Positions 24,931 to 33,852 are shown, counted from the stretch's first letter. The stretch: 54,855 nucleotides of DNA from CAYVQE01 sp964633205 (GCA_964633205.1 CAZWFN010000025.1:1-54855); one strand, 5' to 3'. Notes: a model not told the origin generated them from the sequence alone. Program-made: numbers and translations.

Positions 24931-26883
24931 ATGGCCCGGGCCCTGCGCGAGAAGCTGCGCTACCGCTTCGAGAGCTTCATGTCCAAGGGCGGCATCTCGG
25001 TGTTCATCAGCCTGGTGGTGCTGTTCTTCGTCAGCCTGGCCCTGGCCGCCCTGATCCGCTGGGTGATCCTGCTGGTCTTCCCGGACGTCGACATCTTCGA
25101 GGACTTCTTCCGCCACATCTGGTCGCTGTTTCTGGCCATGACCGATCCGGGCAACATGGGCGAGGACACCGACGCCAGCTGGTTGCTCAAGATCTCGATC
25201 ATCGTGGCCGGCTTCATGGGGGTGGTCATCTTCTCGATGCTGATCGCCTTCATCACCACCGCGCTCGACACCACCCTGTACGAGTTCCGCAAAGGCCGCT
25301 CGCGGGTGATCGAGAGCGGCCAGACCCTGATCCTGAACTGGAACGAGCGGGTGCTCGACATCCTGCGCGAGCTCATCCTGGCCAACGAGAGCGAGCGCGA
25401 CGCCGCGGTGGTCATCCTGGCCGACCGCGACAAGGAGGAGATGGACGACGCGGTCAAGACCCACATCGCCGACACCAAGACCACCCGCATCGTCACCCGC
25501 AAGGGCAACACCTCGACCATCGCCAACCTGCGGCGGGTCAATGCGGCCGCGGCCAAGTCGGTGATCGTGCTGGCCACCTGCGCCGATCAGGCCCCGGTGG
25601 CGGCGCGCCGCGTCTCTGACGCCGTCGTCATCAAGACCATCCTGGCGCTGGTCGCGGCCCAGGAGGGCGAAAACGAGCTGGCCATCGTGGCCGAGCTGTT
25701 CTTCCCCGACAGCCGGGCGCTGATCGAGACCTTCGACGATCCGCTGATCACCTGCATCGACTCCTGGGACATCCTGGGCAAGATCCTGGTGCAGACCTCG
25801 CGCACCAGCGGGCTGGCGGTGGTCTACAACGAGATCCTCAGCTTCGACGGCGGCGAGCTGTACTTCTACCAGGCCGACTGGCGCGGGATCCGTTTCTACG
25901 ACAGCTTGTTCCGTTTTCCGGACGGGGTGCCCATGGGCATCCGCCGGGCCTCGGGGGAGCTGCTGCTGCGGCCGCCGGCCGACGCGGTGCTCGATGCCGG
26001 CGACGAGGTGCTGCTGCTGGCCGAGGACGACTCGACCATCGACTTCGCCGACCGGCCGCTGGCCAGCCCGCAGCGGCTGCCCTTCGAGATGCGCCGGCCT
26101 GCCGCGGCGGTGGAACGCGAGCTGATCCTGGGCTGGCACAACGTGGCCCACATCATGATCGGCGAGTACTCGGATTACTTGACCGCGGGCTCGGCCATCG
26201 ACATCGTGGTCCGCCAGCCGACCGATGGCCTGTACCAGGAGGTGGCCGAGCTGCGCCAGGCCAACCCCGACCTGGTCATCCAGCTCAAGACCGGCAACCC
26301 GCTCGACCTCGACGAGCTGCGGGCGCTCGAGCCCTTCGGCTACGACAACGTCATCATCCTGTCGCAGGGCGAGAACGACAAGCCGGAAAAGACCGACTCC
26401 GAGACGCTGGTGATCCTGCTGCTGATGCGCAAGATCGTGCGTGACGCCGGCGCGGCGCTGGCCGAGCGCAAGACCAAGATCATCACCCAGATCCTGGACT
26501 CGGAGAACCAGGAGCTGGTCAGCCAGGCCAACGTCGACGACTTCATCATCAGCAACAAGCTGATCACCATGATCTTCGCCCAGCTCAGCGAGGAGCCGCG
26601 CATCAAGCAGCTCTACGACGATATCTTCCAGGAGGACGGCTCCGAGATCTACCTCAAGCCGGCCGCGCTGTACTTCGACACCTTCCCGGTCGAGGTCTCC
26701 TTCGCCGACCTGATGGCGCTGGCGCTCGAGCGCGAGCGCGAGATCTGCCTGGGCTACCGCAGCCGCGCCCTGGCAACCGACCCCAAGCGCAACTTCGGCG
26801 TCGAGCTCAACCCGGACAAGAACAGCCGGATCAGCCTGCAGGCCGACGACAGCCTGGTGGTGCTGGCCGAAGACGACCGCTGA
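24931..26883 (+). CDS. CASTOR/POLLUX-like ion channel with RCK-type domains
   Basis: A 650-residue membrane protein. TM1 lies at about 23-49. The pore region around residues 62-78 contains AMTDPGNMGED, resembling the ADAGNHA-type filter of plant CASTOR/POLLUX (DMI1) channels. TM2 is at about 86-112. The cytoplasmic part opens with TLILNWNERVLDILREL, the family signature, and continues through tandem RCK-like Rossmann regions (VVILADRDKEEMDD; NVIILSQGENDKPEKTD) to the C-terminus. Family members conduct K+ or Ca2+ and are gated by cytoplasmic ligands; ion and ligand here are unknown. Good GAAGGAGA site. Last gene of the lipoprotein/TerB unit. Confidence 0.88.
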   Translation: MARALREKLRYRFESFMSKGGISVFISLVVLFFVSLALAALIRWVILLVFPDVDIFEDFFRHIWSLFLAMTDPGNMGEDTDASWLLKISIIVAGFMGVVIFSMLIAFITTALDTTLYEFRKGRSRVIESGQTLILNWNERVLDILRELILANESERDAAVVILADRDKEEMDDAVKTHIADTKTTRIVTRKGNTSTIANLRRVNAAAAKSVIVLATCADQAPVAARRVSDAVVIKTILALVAAQEGENELAIVAELFFPDSRALIETFDDPLITCIDSWDILGKILVQTSRTSGLAVVYNEILSFDGGELYFYQADWRGIRFYDSLFRFPDGVPMGIRRASGELLLRPPADAVLDAGDEVLLLAEDDSTIDFADRPLASPQRLPFEMRRPAAAVERELILGWHNVAHIMIGEYSDYLTAGSAIDIVVRQPTDGLYQEVAELRQANPDLVIQLKTGNPLDLDELRALEPFGYDNVIILSQGENDKPEKTDSETLVILLLMRKIVRDAGAALAERKTKIITQILDSENQELVSQANVDDFIISNKLITMIFAQLSEEPRIKQLYDDIFQEDGSEIYLKPAALYFDTFPVEVSFADLMALALEREREICLGYRSRALATDPKRNFGVELNPDKNSRISLQADDSLVVLAEDDR

Positions 26884-26927
26884 GCCGCCGCCGGCTCAGG
26901 CCGAAGCTCCCCCGCCCCTACGAACCC

Positions 26928-26957
26928 AATGACGTATTGCGAAAGGGTCACGTCATT
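26928..26957. repeat. 8-bp perfect inverted repeat in AT-rich intergenic island
   Basis: AATGACGT (26928-26935) and ACGTCATT (26950-26957), 14 nt apart, lie between the convergent channel and lipoprotein genes. They share the ATGACG core with the repeat at the DUF4143 gene, but in the opposite relative orientation. A binding site or transcript hairpin is possible. Confidence 0.45.
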
Positions 26958-26969
26958 TCGGATTTATCG

Positions 26970-26988
26970 ACAGCCTCCGTGGGGCTGT
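26970..26988. terminator. Possible terminator hairpin
   Basis: ACAGCC (26970-26975) pairs with GGCTGT (26983-26988) around a 7-nt loop. It lies just beyond the stop of the minus-strand lipoprotein (26997). No T-tract; weak evidence. Confidence 0.35.
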
Positions 26989-26996
26989 GTCGGACC

Positions 26997-27917
26997 TCAG
27001 TATGGGTGATCCGGCGAGGCCGGGCAGTCGATCTGGATCCAGCAGCGGGGGGCGTAGGGTTGGAGCTGGGGCCGGCGGATGGGCTGGAAGCGGGTGCCGG
27101 ACGGCACCGGGCGGTAGTCGATGTCGGTGGGGATGGCCTCGAGGTAGCCGGCCAGGGCGTGGCGCCACAGGGTGGCCAGGTCGGCCTCCGGCGGGCAGCT
27201 GCCCACGGTGCGCAGGTTGGTCGGGTAGAGGTAGTAGGTGGGCTCGCCGCCGCTGTCGTGCATCTGCTCCGAGGGCGGGTAGAGGCTGCCCGCCTCGCCG
27301 GTACAGGCCGGCACCAGCCCTTCGCCGTAAGGCGCCGGCAGCACCAGCGGCCAGACGATGTAGTTGCCGACCGCCAGCGACTGCGGATCGTCGCGCTCGG
27401 TCTGGACCAGCAGGCCGAACACGATCTGGAAGGAGTTGCCGGCCAGTTCCGGGGCGTACTGCAGGGTGCCGCTCAGGGTCAGCTGGCCGTCCTGGGGCGG
27501 GTTGGCCGGCAGCACCCGCAGGTGGCTCGGGGCCCAGTCGTCCTTGTTGGCCTGGACCACGTAGACCGCGGCGCCGGCTATCCGCCAGTCGGCCGGCGGC
27601 TCGTTCCAGACGCCCTGCAGCGTGACGGTGAAGGGCGCGCCGCCCGGGTTCAGCTGCAGCTCACCGCCGAGCCCGGCGTCGTCGAGCGCGCTCAGCTGCG
27701 GATAGCGCGGATCGCCCGGGTGCGGCGCCGGCGGCTGGCCCTGCTCCTCCTCGGCCGGATCGTCGAAGTCGACGTTGACGGTGAACTCCTCGCTGAGCGC
27801 CTCGGCCAGCGAGCGGGCGTCGATGTCGGCCTCGGCGCAGGCGCCGGCGAGCAGGGCCGTGAGCAGCCAGACGATCAGATTAGAGTGCAGCCGCGACAGT
27901 GGGGTCGATGTCCACAT
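26997..27917 (-). CDS. Lipoprotein, last gene of the TonB-receptor cluster
   Basis: A 306-residue predicted lipoprotein with lipobox LLAGAC near residue 27. The mature start is acidic (DPAEEEQGQ), followed by a beta-rich region (FTVTLQGVWNEPP, GQLTLSGTLQYAP) and several cysteines near the C-terminus (VPACTG, GSCPP, PRCWIQIDCP). I do not recognise a family. GGAG precedes the ATG. It begins 15 nt after the CsgG-like/barrel gene, so it is co-transcribed with it and probably belongs to the same outer-membrane assembly. Confidence 0.75.
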   Translation of the reverse strand: MWTSTPLSRLHSNLIVWLLTALLAGACAEADIDARSLAEALSEEFTVNVDFDDPAEEEQGQPPAPHPGDPRYPQLSALDDAGLGGELQLNPGGAPFTVTLQGVWNEPPADWRIAGAAVYVVQANKDDWAPSHLRVLPANPPQDGQLTLSGTLQYAPELAGNSFQIVFGLLVQTERDDPQSLAVGNYIVWPLVLPAPYGEGLVPACTGEAGSLYPPSEQMHDSGGEPTYYLYPTNLRTVGSCPPEADLATLWRHALAGYLEAIPTDIDYRPVPSGTRFQPIRRPQLQPYAPRCWIQIDCPASPDHPY

Positions 27918-27932
27918 GAGAACTCCAAACGC

Positions 27933-29267
27933 TCACCAGTATACGACCAGCCCGGCCGAGATTACCATTCGGTGATGCAGGTTCTTGAGGCCAATGAGCT
28001 TGTTGGCCTCCGCGCGGCCCTGCTCGTTGGAGAGCTCGCCGGTCATCTTCAGGCGTAAGTCGGCGTCCGACTTGAGGAGATGGGTGAATACGTAGCGGAG
28101 TTCCGCCTTGAGTCCCAGATGGTGGGTCAACAGCCATTCCATTCCGAGCGCGGCGGTGGCTTCGATGCCGAACTCCGAGATGGCCCGCTGCGGATGCAGC
28201 GACATGTTGTGCAAAGCACAGATCGTGATGTCTTCGTTGGCCTCGGAAGTGATCGGGGTCATCGGCGGCCGGCAGTCGACGGGATCGCGGGGGTCACCTC
28301 GTTGTTCATGGGCCAGATCCAGATTCGCGGAGCGGACTTTGTAGCGTTGATAGGAAAAGCCCAGGCCGATGAGGGCATAGGGGAGAAACCGACCGCTGGC
28401 CGGCACCGCTTTGATGCCTGCTAGGAACGGGATACGGAAGGATTCGTAGCTGACCGAAAGGGCCGAGACCTGCAGCAGGTAGTCCGTTGGATTCTGACCG
28501 CCCTCATAGAACCAAACCAGGTCATTCGTCTCATGAAAGCTCTCAGCCTCAAGAGAAAAGCCGGCGCCCAGGGCGCCGAACACCCGGATCCACTTCCAGA
28601 CGGGAAGCTCGGCGTCGAGACGGAATCCGAAATAGGCAGGGCGCATCACGACCAGTCCGGCCTCGTCGCGCTGTTCTCCCATCGGGACCTCGTAGACCGG
28701 CGACAGGGCCAGAAACAGGGTCTTGGGTTTTTCGGCGATGTGCAGCTGGTCGATCAGCTGCTCGCTCAGATCGGGGGTCACGCCCTTTTGCTCCAGGTTG
28801 AGCGCCAGCGCGGCGGCGCGCAGCGAGCCGATCAGGCCCGTCTGATCGCCGACCAGGGTCTGGTTGACCCGGCGCACCACCTCCATGCGCTCGACGTCGA
28901 GCAGCCGCAGCGCCAGCACCGTGGCCCGGCCCACCTCCCCCACCGAGGCGGCCAGGGCGTAGGGCGCGTCGATCTGGCGCGCCAGCGCGGCCATGCGCTG
29001 CTCCCAGCCCTCGTCCAGCCCCAGCAGCATCTGCTGCTCGTTGACCTTCAGCAGCCGGCGCAGATCCTGCTGGCTGACCACCTCGAACAGGCCGCCGCGC
29101 TCGATCTCGAGCTCCAGCAGATCGGTCAGCGCGGCCGCCACCGGCGGGGCGACGCCCTTGGGCTCGATGTCTTGCAGGTACAACCGCGGCGCTTGTTGGG
29201 CCGTGGCCGGGGCCGCCGCCAGCAACGGTAGCAGGCCGGCCATCCAGAGCAGTCGGTGTTTGCGCAT
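27933..29267 (-). CDS. Exported protein: CsgG/FlgO-like N-terminus plus outer-membrane-barrel-like C-terminus
   Basis: A 444-residue protein with a signal peptide (MRKHRLLWMAGLLPLLAAAPATA). Residues about 27-165 resemble CsgG/FlgO-type periplasmic domains: a strand LYLQDIEP, a helix VAAALTDLLELEIER, FEVVSQQDLRRLL, then YALAASVGEVG and LRLLDVE. From about 185 the pattern is of amphipathic strands ending in aromatic residues (LFLALSPVYEVP, RVFGALGAGFSLEAES, HRMVISAGLVVYW with terminal Trp), as in 8-12-stranded barrels. Function unknown. The barrel half is visibly less GC-biased in codon use than the N-terminal half. It lies 67 nt after the receptor-coupled lipoprotein gene. Confidence 0.72.
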   Translation of the reverse strand: MRKHRLLWMAGLLPLLAAAPATAQQAPRLYLQDIEPKGVAPPVAAALTDLLELEIERGGLFEVVSQQDLRRLLKVNEQQMLLGLDEGWEQRMAALARQIDAPYALAASVGEVGRATVLALRLLDVERMEVVRRVNQTLVGDQTGLIGSLRAAALALNLEQKGVTPDLSEQLIDQLHIAEKPKTLFLALSPVYEVPMGEQRDEAGLVVMRPAYFGFRLDAELPVWKWIRVFGALGAGFSLEAESFHETNDLVWFYEGGQNPTDYLLQVSALSVSYESFRIPFLAGIKAVPASGRFLPYALIGLGFSYQRYKVRSANLDLAHEQRGDPRDPVDCRPPMTPITSEANEDITICALHNMSLHPQRAISEFGIEATAALGMEWLLTHHLGLKAELRYVFTHLLKSDADLRLKMTGELSNEQGRAEANKLIGLKNLHHRMVISAGLVVYW

Positions 29268-29334
29268 GGTCCATCCCCGGGGCTGAAAACGTCACGGCTA
29301 GCTAGCACCTGTCCGCCACCGGGGTCAAGGCGGC

Positions 29335-30201
29335 TCAGCGCAGGATGGGAATCCAGTAGGGCCCGGCCACCGCCTGGCCGCCGCGCAGATCGCGCACCAC
29401 GGCGTAGAGGACGGCCTCGGTCTGGCCGGGTTCGAGCTTCTTCGCCCGCCAGGCGACCTCGACCTCCAGTCCGGCGGCCCGTTCGATCTCGAAGCGGCCG
29501 GCGCTGGCGAAGAAGGACACGATGGGTTCTTCGACCAGCTCGCGGCCGGCCGGATCGGTGTAGGCGTCCATCGAGCCCGGTTCCACCGCCAGGCGCAGCA
29601 GCAGCTCGTCCTCGGCCCCCACCGGCGCCAGCCGCTGGCCGGAGCTGACCGGCTCGCCGGCGATGCGCACCTCGGCGATGCGCGGCGGGCCGTTGCGCGG
29701 CTCGTCCACGCCCTCCGGGTAGACCGGCACCCGCATCACCGCCTGGCGCTCGGCGCCCGAGGTGGCGCTGACCCGGTAGCGGTAGCTCATCTCGATCCGC
29801 TCGGGCAGCTCGTCCGGCAGCCCTTGCGGCGGCTGCTCGCCGGCGAAGCGCTCGGCGCAGGCGACGGCCAGGGCGAACGGCTCGCTCTCCAGTGCGCCGT
29901 CGGCTCCGGCCGCCAGCTGCTGCTCGCATTCGGGTACGGCGCATTCGTAGCCGGCCTGGGCGCCCAGGGTGAAGGGGCAGAAGGTCCACGACTGGGCCGC
30001 CACCTCGTCGTCGAGCGGCAGGTAGACGACCGGCTCGAGCCGCAGCTCTTCTCCCGGGCCGACCTCCAGCGGCTCGGCCTCGATGGCCAGCACCCGCAGC
30101 CCGTCGAGCACGGAGGCCGGGGCGAAGTCGGCCCCGCAGCCGCCGGCCGACAGCGCCGCCAACAGCAGCAGAGCCCGGATGGCATGGCGGACGGTACGCA
30201 T
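29335..30201 (-). CDS. Lipoprotein coupled to the TonB-dependent receptor
   Basis: A 288-residue predicted lipoprotein with lipobox LSAGGC near residue 20. The mature part is beta-rich, with three cysteines clustered near 60-80 (TFCPF, YECAVPEC). Domain-like stretches PPRIAEVRIAGEPV and LEVEVAWRAKKLEPGQ suggest Ig-like or similar sandwich folds. The ATG at 30201 overlaps the receptor TGA (TGATG) and has AGGGAG 7 nt upstream, so it is translationally coupled to the receptor. By analogy with other receptor-lipoprotein pairs it may act as a surface or periplasmic partner that binds the substrate. Family not recognised. Confidence 0.78.
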   Translation of the reverse strand: MRTVRHAIRALLLLAALSAGGCGADFAPASVLDGLRVLAIEAEPLEVGPGEELRLEPVVYLPLDDEVAAQSWTFCPFTLGAQAGYECAVPECEQQLAAGADGALESEPFALAVACAERFAGEQPPQGLPDELPERIEMSYRYRVSATSGAERQAVMRVPVYPEGVDEPRNGPPRIAEVRIAGEPVSSGQRLAPVGAEDELLLRLAVEPGSMDAYTDPAGRELVEEPIVSFFASAGRFEIERAAGLEVEVAWRAKKLEPGQTEAVLYAVVRDLRGGQAVAGPYWIPILR

Positions 30202-32915
30202 CACCATTCTCCCTGAATGCCCAAGATGGGCAGCACCGGCAAGCCGGTCAGGCGCTGGCGCTCCGAGTAGTCGAAGTTGTACTGGAAGCCCTCGGCGTTG
30301 CCCTGGTTGTAGAGGTTGATCACCTCGAGGTAGAGCGCCAGCTTCCAGCGGTCGAACACGAACTCCTTGTCGACGCGCACGTCGAGCTGGTGGAACAGCG
30401 GCAGCCGCTCGGAGTTGGTCGGGCCGAACAGCGGCACCCAGGTGTCGCTGTTGGCGTCGTAGATCGCCCCCACCACCGGGGTGGCCGGGTTGCCCGAGAC
30501 GAGCTGGAAGCGCAGCCCGGCGGTGATGCCCCAGCCGATGCGGTAGGAGCCGACCGCGGTCAGGATGTGGGGCTGATCGAAGTCGAAGGGCCGCTCCTCG
30601 GCCCCCGGGCCGTCGCTGCGGTAGGAGCGCTGATAGGTATAGGCCAACCAGCCCTGGAAACCGCCCAACCGCGCCTTGACCAGCAGCTCCAGGCCCAGGA
30701 TGCGGCCGGTGCCGCCGTTGATGTAGGGCGGGGCCGCAGGGTCGGCGAAGAAGACCGGATTGCGGATCACCTGCCGATCGAGCCACTTGTAGAAGCCGGC
30801 CAGCTCCACGCTCAGCCCGTCGATCACGGTCTGTTCGATGCCGAGGCTGGAGTGGCTCGAACGCAGGGCCTCGAGCTTCGGGTTGCCCAGCTCCTCCACC
30901 GCTTGATCCGCGGCCGGCGGCTGCTGGTAGTAGCCCACCCCGCCCTTGAGCACGGTGCCCGGGTGGACCTCGTAGCGCGCCATCAGCCGCGGATCGAAGG
31001 TCCAGCGGTCGATGTTGCGGTAGTAGTCCACCCGCAGGCTGGGGGTGATCTGCAGCGCGTCCAGCGGCCGGAATTCGAGCTCGGCGAATACGGCCGGCTC
31101 GAACAGGGTGGTCCGTTCGGAGACGCCGAACACCTGCTGGGTCGACACCGGCGGCGCCTGCTCGCCCTCGATGGGCCGCAGCGGCGAGTTGGCCTCCAGC
31201 TCCACCCATTCGAGGCGCATGTCCAGCCCGGCGCGCACGGTCAGCCAGTCCAGCGCCTGGTAGCTCCAGCCGGAGCGCAGCGACAGCCGCCAGATGCCCA
31301 GGTTGAAGAAGAGCTCGGGGCCGATGTCGGTGCGGATCTCCTGGTAGCCGAACTGCAGCGAGGTCTCCTGGCTGAGCGCCGGCGAGAAGCGGTGTAAGTA
31401 GGCGCCCTGCAGCGCGTGGAACATGATGCGCCCGCGCAGCGAGCCGCGGATCTTGGGATCGCCGGCCGGCTCGTCGAACAGCAGCGCCAGCTTGTCCAGC
31501 GAGCCGTAGCCCAGCAGGCGCAGCTTGCGGTTGGCGTCGGGCTTCCAGGTCGCCAGCAGCTGGTAGTCGTAGTAGCGCGGCGCGGTGTCGAAGCTCAGGT
31601 TGGCATCGGCCGGCACCAGCGCCGAGATGAAGGTGTCGACCCAGGAGCGGTGGAAGGCGCCGCCGACGGACCAGTTGTCGCTGAGCGGTCCTTCGAGCCG
31701 GAAGCCGGCGTCGTACAGATTGATGTCGATCTCGCCGCGGAACATGTCGGCCGCCGGGTCGCGCACCCGCACGTCGATGATGCCGCCCATGGCGCGGCCG
31801 TACTGGGGCCCGAAGTTGCCGGGGATGAACTCCACCGCCTCGAGAAAGGCGCTGTTGAAGGTGCTGCGCAGGGCGCCGAAGTGGTAGAGGATGGGGATCT
31901 CCTGGCCCTCGAGGAAGATGCGGCTGTCGCCGGGGCTGGCGCCGCGCAGGATCAGCTGGCCCCCCAGAAAGGGCGCCCGGGCGGTGCCGGGCAGGTTCTG
32001 CACCACCTTGAGCGTGTCGCCCTGGGTGCCCGGCAGCCGTTCGACCACCTCCTTGCGGATGACCTGGCGGGTGACCTCGCGCCGCGTGCGCTCGGAGCGC
32101 ACCACGGTCTCGAAGCGTCCGCCAACCGACTCCAGGTAGAACACCTCCTCGCGCTGCTCGCCGGCGGCCGCCACCACCTCGGCCTCGAGCTGCTCGTGGC
32201 CGGGCGGGCGGGCCGATATCAAGAAGCGCTCGGCCGGCACGGCCAGCGAGAAGCGGCCCTGATCGTCGGTCAGGGCTTGAGCGAGCATTTTGGGCCCGCC
32301 TTCGCCCCCGCCTTCGCCTCCGGCTTCGGCGGGGGCTTCGGCGGGCTCGGCGCTCGGTCGCACTGCTAGGGCCACCACCTCCACGCCGGCCAGCGGGCTG
32401 CGGGTGCCGCGCTCGAGCAGGCGGCCGTCGAACTGCACCGGCGGCGGCGGTGGTGGCGGCGGCTCGGTGATGCGCATGCGGAAGGTGATGCTGACCGGCA
32501 CCTGCTCGCCGTTCGACAGCAGGGCCGGCTCGAAGCGGAACTGCTCGGCCGCGCGGCGGGCGGCGCTGTCGAAGGGCTCGCCGGGGCCCTGCTCGACGCG
32601 CACCCCGGTCACCGCGCCGCCGGCGTCGACCTCGATCGACAGCAACACCTCGACCGCGGGCGCCGGGAAGTCGGTCCCCGGCGGCAGCTCGGCCGGCACC
32701 AGGGCCTTGAGCTGGGGCGGGCGCACCAGGCGCGGCTGCTCGGGTTCCTGCTGCGGCTGCTGCCCAGGCGCTGCCCCCGGGGCCGAGGCGGGCGCCTCAG
32801 CCCCGGGGGCGGGTTCGTCGGACCGCGGAGGTCGGTCGACGGGCTGGGCGGCTGCGCGGGCCGTCCAGCAGAGCAGGCTGCAGGCGATCAGGGCGATGGT
32901 GCGGGCGTGGCTCAT
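30201..32915 (-). CDS. TonB-dependent receptor with an N-terminal TonB-C-like domain
   Basis: A 904-residue outer-membrane protein with a signal peptide (about 1-24) and a Pro/Ala/Gln linker. Residues 68-150 resemble a TonB C-terminal domain (VEVLLSIEVDAGGAVTGVRV, AAEQFRFEPALL). A poly-Pro hinge leads to a carboxypeptidase-regulatory-like domain (about 160-255). A TonB-box-like ETVV lies at 269-272. The plug follows (about 285-395; LPGTQGDTLKVVQNLPG, GNFGPQYGRAMGGIIDVR), then a barrel ending in aromatic Trp. It should import or export a substrate using energy from ExbBD-TonB. The fused TonB-C module is unusual outside myxobacterial-type genomes. ATG 32915 is preferred; ATG 32927, overlapping tonB, is possible. 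Confidence 0.9.
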   Translation of the reverse strand: MSHARTIALIACSLLCWTARAAAQPVDRPPRSDEPAPGAEAPASAPGAAPGQQPQQEPEQPRLVRPPQLKALVPAELPPGTDFPAPAVEVLLSIEVDAGGAVTGVRVEQGPGEPFDSAARRAAEQFRFEPALLSNGEQVPVSITFRMRITEPPPPPPPPVQFDGRLLERGTRSPLAGVEVVALAVRPSAEPAEAPAEAGGEGGGEGGPKMLAQALTDDQGRFSLAVPAERFLISARPPGHEQLEAEVVAAAGEQREEVFYLESVGGRFETVVRSERTRREVTRQVIRKEVVERLPGTQGDTLKVVQNLPGTARAPFLGGQLILRGASPGDSRIFLEGQEIPILYHFGALRSTFNSAFLEAVEFIPGNFGPQYGRAMGGIIDVRVRDPAADMFRGEIDINLYDAGFRLEGPLSDNWSVGGAFHRSWVDTFISALVPADANLSFDTAPRYYDYQLLATWKPDANRKLRLLGYGSLDKLALLFDEPAGDPKIRGSLRGRIMFHALQGAYLHRFSPALSQETSLQFGYQEIRTDIGPELFFNLGIWRLSLRSGWSYQALDWLTVRAGLDMRLEWVELEANSPLRPIEGEQAPPVSTQQVFGVSERTTLFEPAVFAELEFRPLDALQITPSLRVDYYRNIDRWTFDPRLMARYEVHPGTVLKGGVGYYQQPPAADQAVEELGNPKLEALRSSHSSLGIEQTVIDGLSVELAGFYKWLDRQVIRNPVFFADPAAPPYINGGTGRILGLELLVKARLGGFQGWLAYTYQRSYRSDGPGAEERPFDFDQPHILTAVGSYRIGWGITAGLRFQLVSGNPATPVVGAIYDANSDTWVPLFGPTNSERLPLFHQLDVRVDKEFVFDRWKLALYLEVINLYNQGNAEGFQYNFDYSERQRLTGLPVLPILGIQGEW

Positions 32916-32919
32916 GGCG

Positions 32920-33852
32920 TTATCCATCCAGGCGGAACTTGTAGGTCCAGGGAATCCAGACCGCCACCGCCCGGCCGTCGCGTTGGCCGGGCCGGAAGCG
33001 GAACTTTTCGACCAGCTGGCGGGCCACCGCGTCGAAGCCCTTGCCGGCCGGCTGCAGCAGCCGCACCCGCACCACCTGGCCGCGGGCCGAGACCAGGATG
33101 CGCAGCTTGACATCGGCTTCGATCCCGTCGCGGCGGGCGGCCGCCGGGTAGAGGGCCCGCATCTCGCTGGCCGGGGGCTGGTCGATCAGCTCCGGCAGGC
33201 TGGTCACCTCGGCCGCCCGCAGCGGCCGGCCGGCGCCGGCGCCGGTGCCGCCGGGCACGCCGTCCGGGCGGCCGCCCAGAGCGCGGGGCGCATCGGCCGC
33301 GCCGGCGGCCGAGCCATAGGCCCAGGCCTGGCCGGCCGGGGCGGTGGGCACCGCCACCCCGCCGGAGCTGACCGTGGCCTCCATGGAGACGGTGAATTTG
33401 CGCACCGGCGGAGCCGGTGCGTCCGCCATAGCCGCCGAAGCCGCCGCAGGCGGCGAAGGCGGCGACGGCGGGCTCTCCACTTCCGGGGCAGCCTCCGCGG
33501 GCGCTGTGGCCGGCCGCTCCTTCGGCTCCTTCTTGGCGATCTTCTCCTCCACCCGCTTGGCCGGCTTCTTCTTCGGCCGCGCTTGCTTCTCCGGCCGCGG
33601 CTTCTTCTCGACCTTCTTCTCGACCTTCTTCTCCTCCGGCTTTTCCACCGGCGGCGCCTTCGGCTCCGGCTTCTCGACCACCGGCCGCTGGCGCTGCTGC
33701 AGCGAGATGCGCACCGGCGGCCGCCGCGGCTCGAGCTGCGGCCGGGGCGGGTCGGCGGCGAACAACACCCCCAGCATGGCGCCGTGCAGCGCCAGCGCGC
33801 CCATCAGTCCGACGGCGCTGTGGCCGCGGATCCATGCGCGCGCCCGGGCCAT
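32920..33852 (-). CDS. tonB: TonB energy transducer
   Basis: A 310-residue protein with a single N-terminal TM helix (about 14-33, VGLMGALALHGAMLGVLFAA). A long Pro/Lys/Glu spacer spans about 40-120 (KPEEKKVEKKVEKKP). After an Ala/Gly-rich section comes the TonB C-terminal domain (about 230-310; YPAAARRDGIEADVKLRIL, VEKFRFRPGQRDGRAV). It links the ExbBD motor to outer-membrane receptors. Its ATG (33852) overlaps the exbD TGA as TGATG. Its C-terminal domain is visibly similar to the one fused in the next gene, the receptor. Confidence 0.9.
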   Translation of the reverse strand: MARARAWIRGHSAVGLMGALALHGAMLGVLFAADPPRPQLEPRRPPVRISLQQRQRPVVEKPEPKAPPVEKPEEKKVEKKVEKKPRPEKQARPKKKPAKRVEEKIAKKEPKERPATAPAEAAPEVESPPSPPSPPAAASAAMADAPAPPVRKFTVSMEATVSSGGVAVPTAPAGQAWAYGSAAGAADAPRALGGRPDGVPGGTGAGAGRPLRAAEVTSLPELIDQPPASEMRALYPAAARRDGIEADVKLRILVSARGQVVRVRLLQPAGKGFDAVARQLVEKFRFRPGQRDGRAVAVWIPWTYKFRLDG

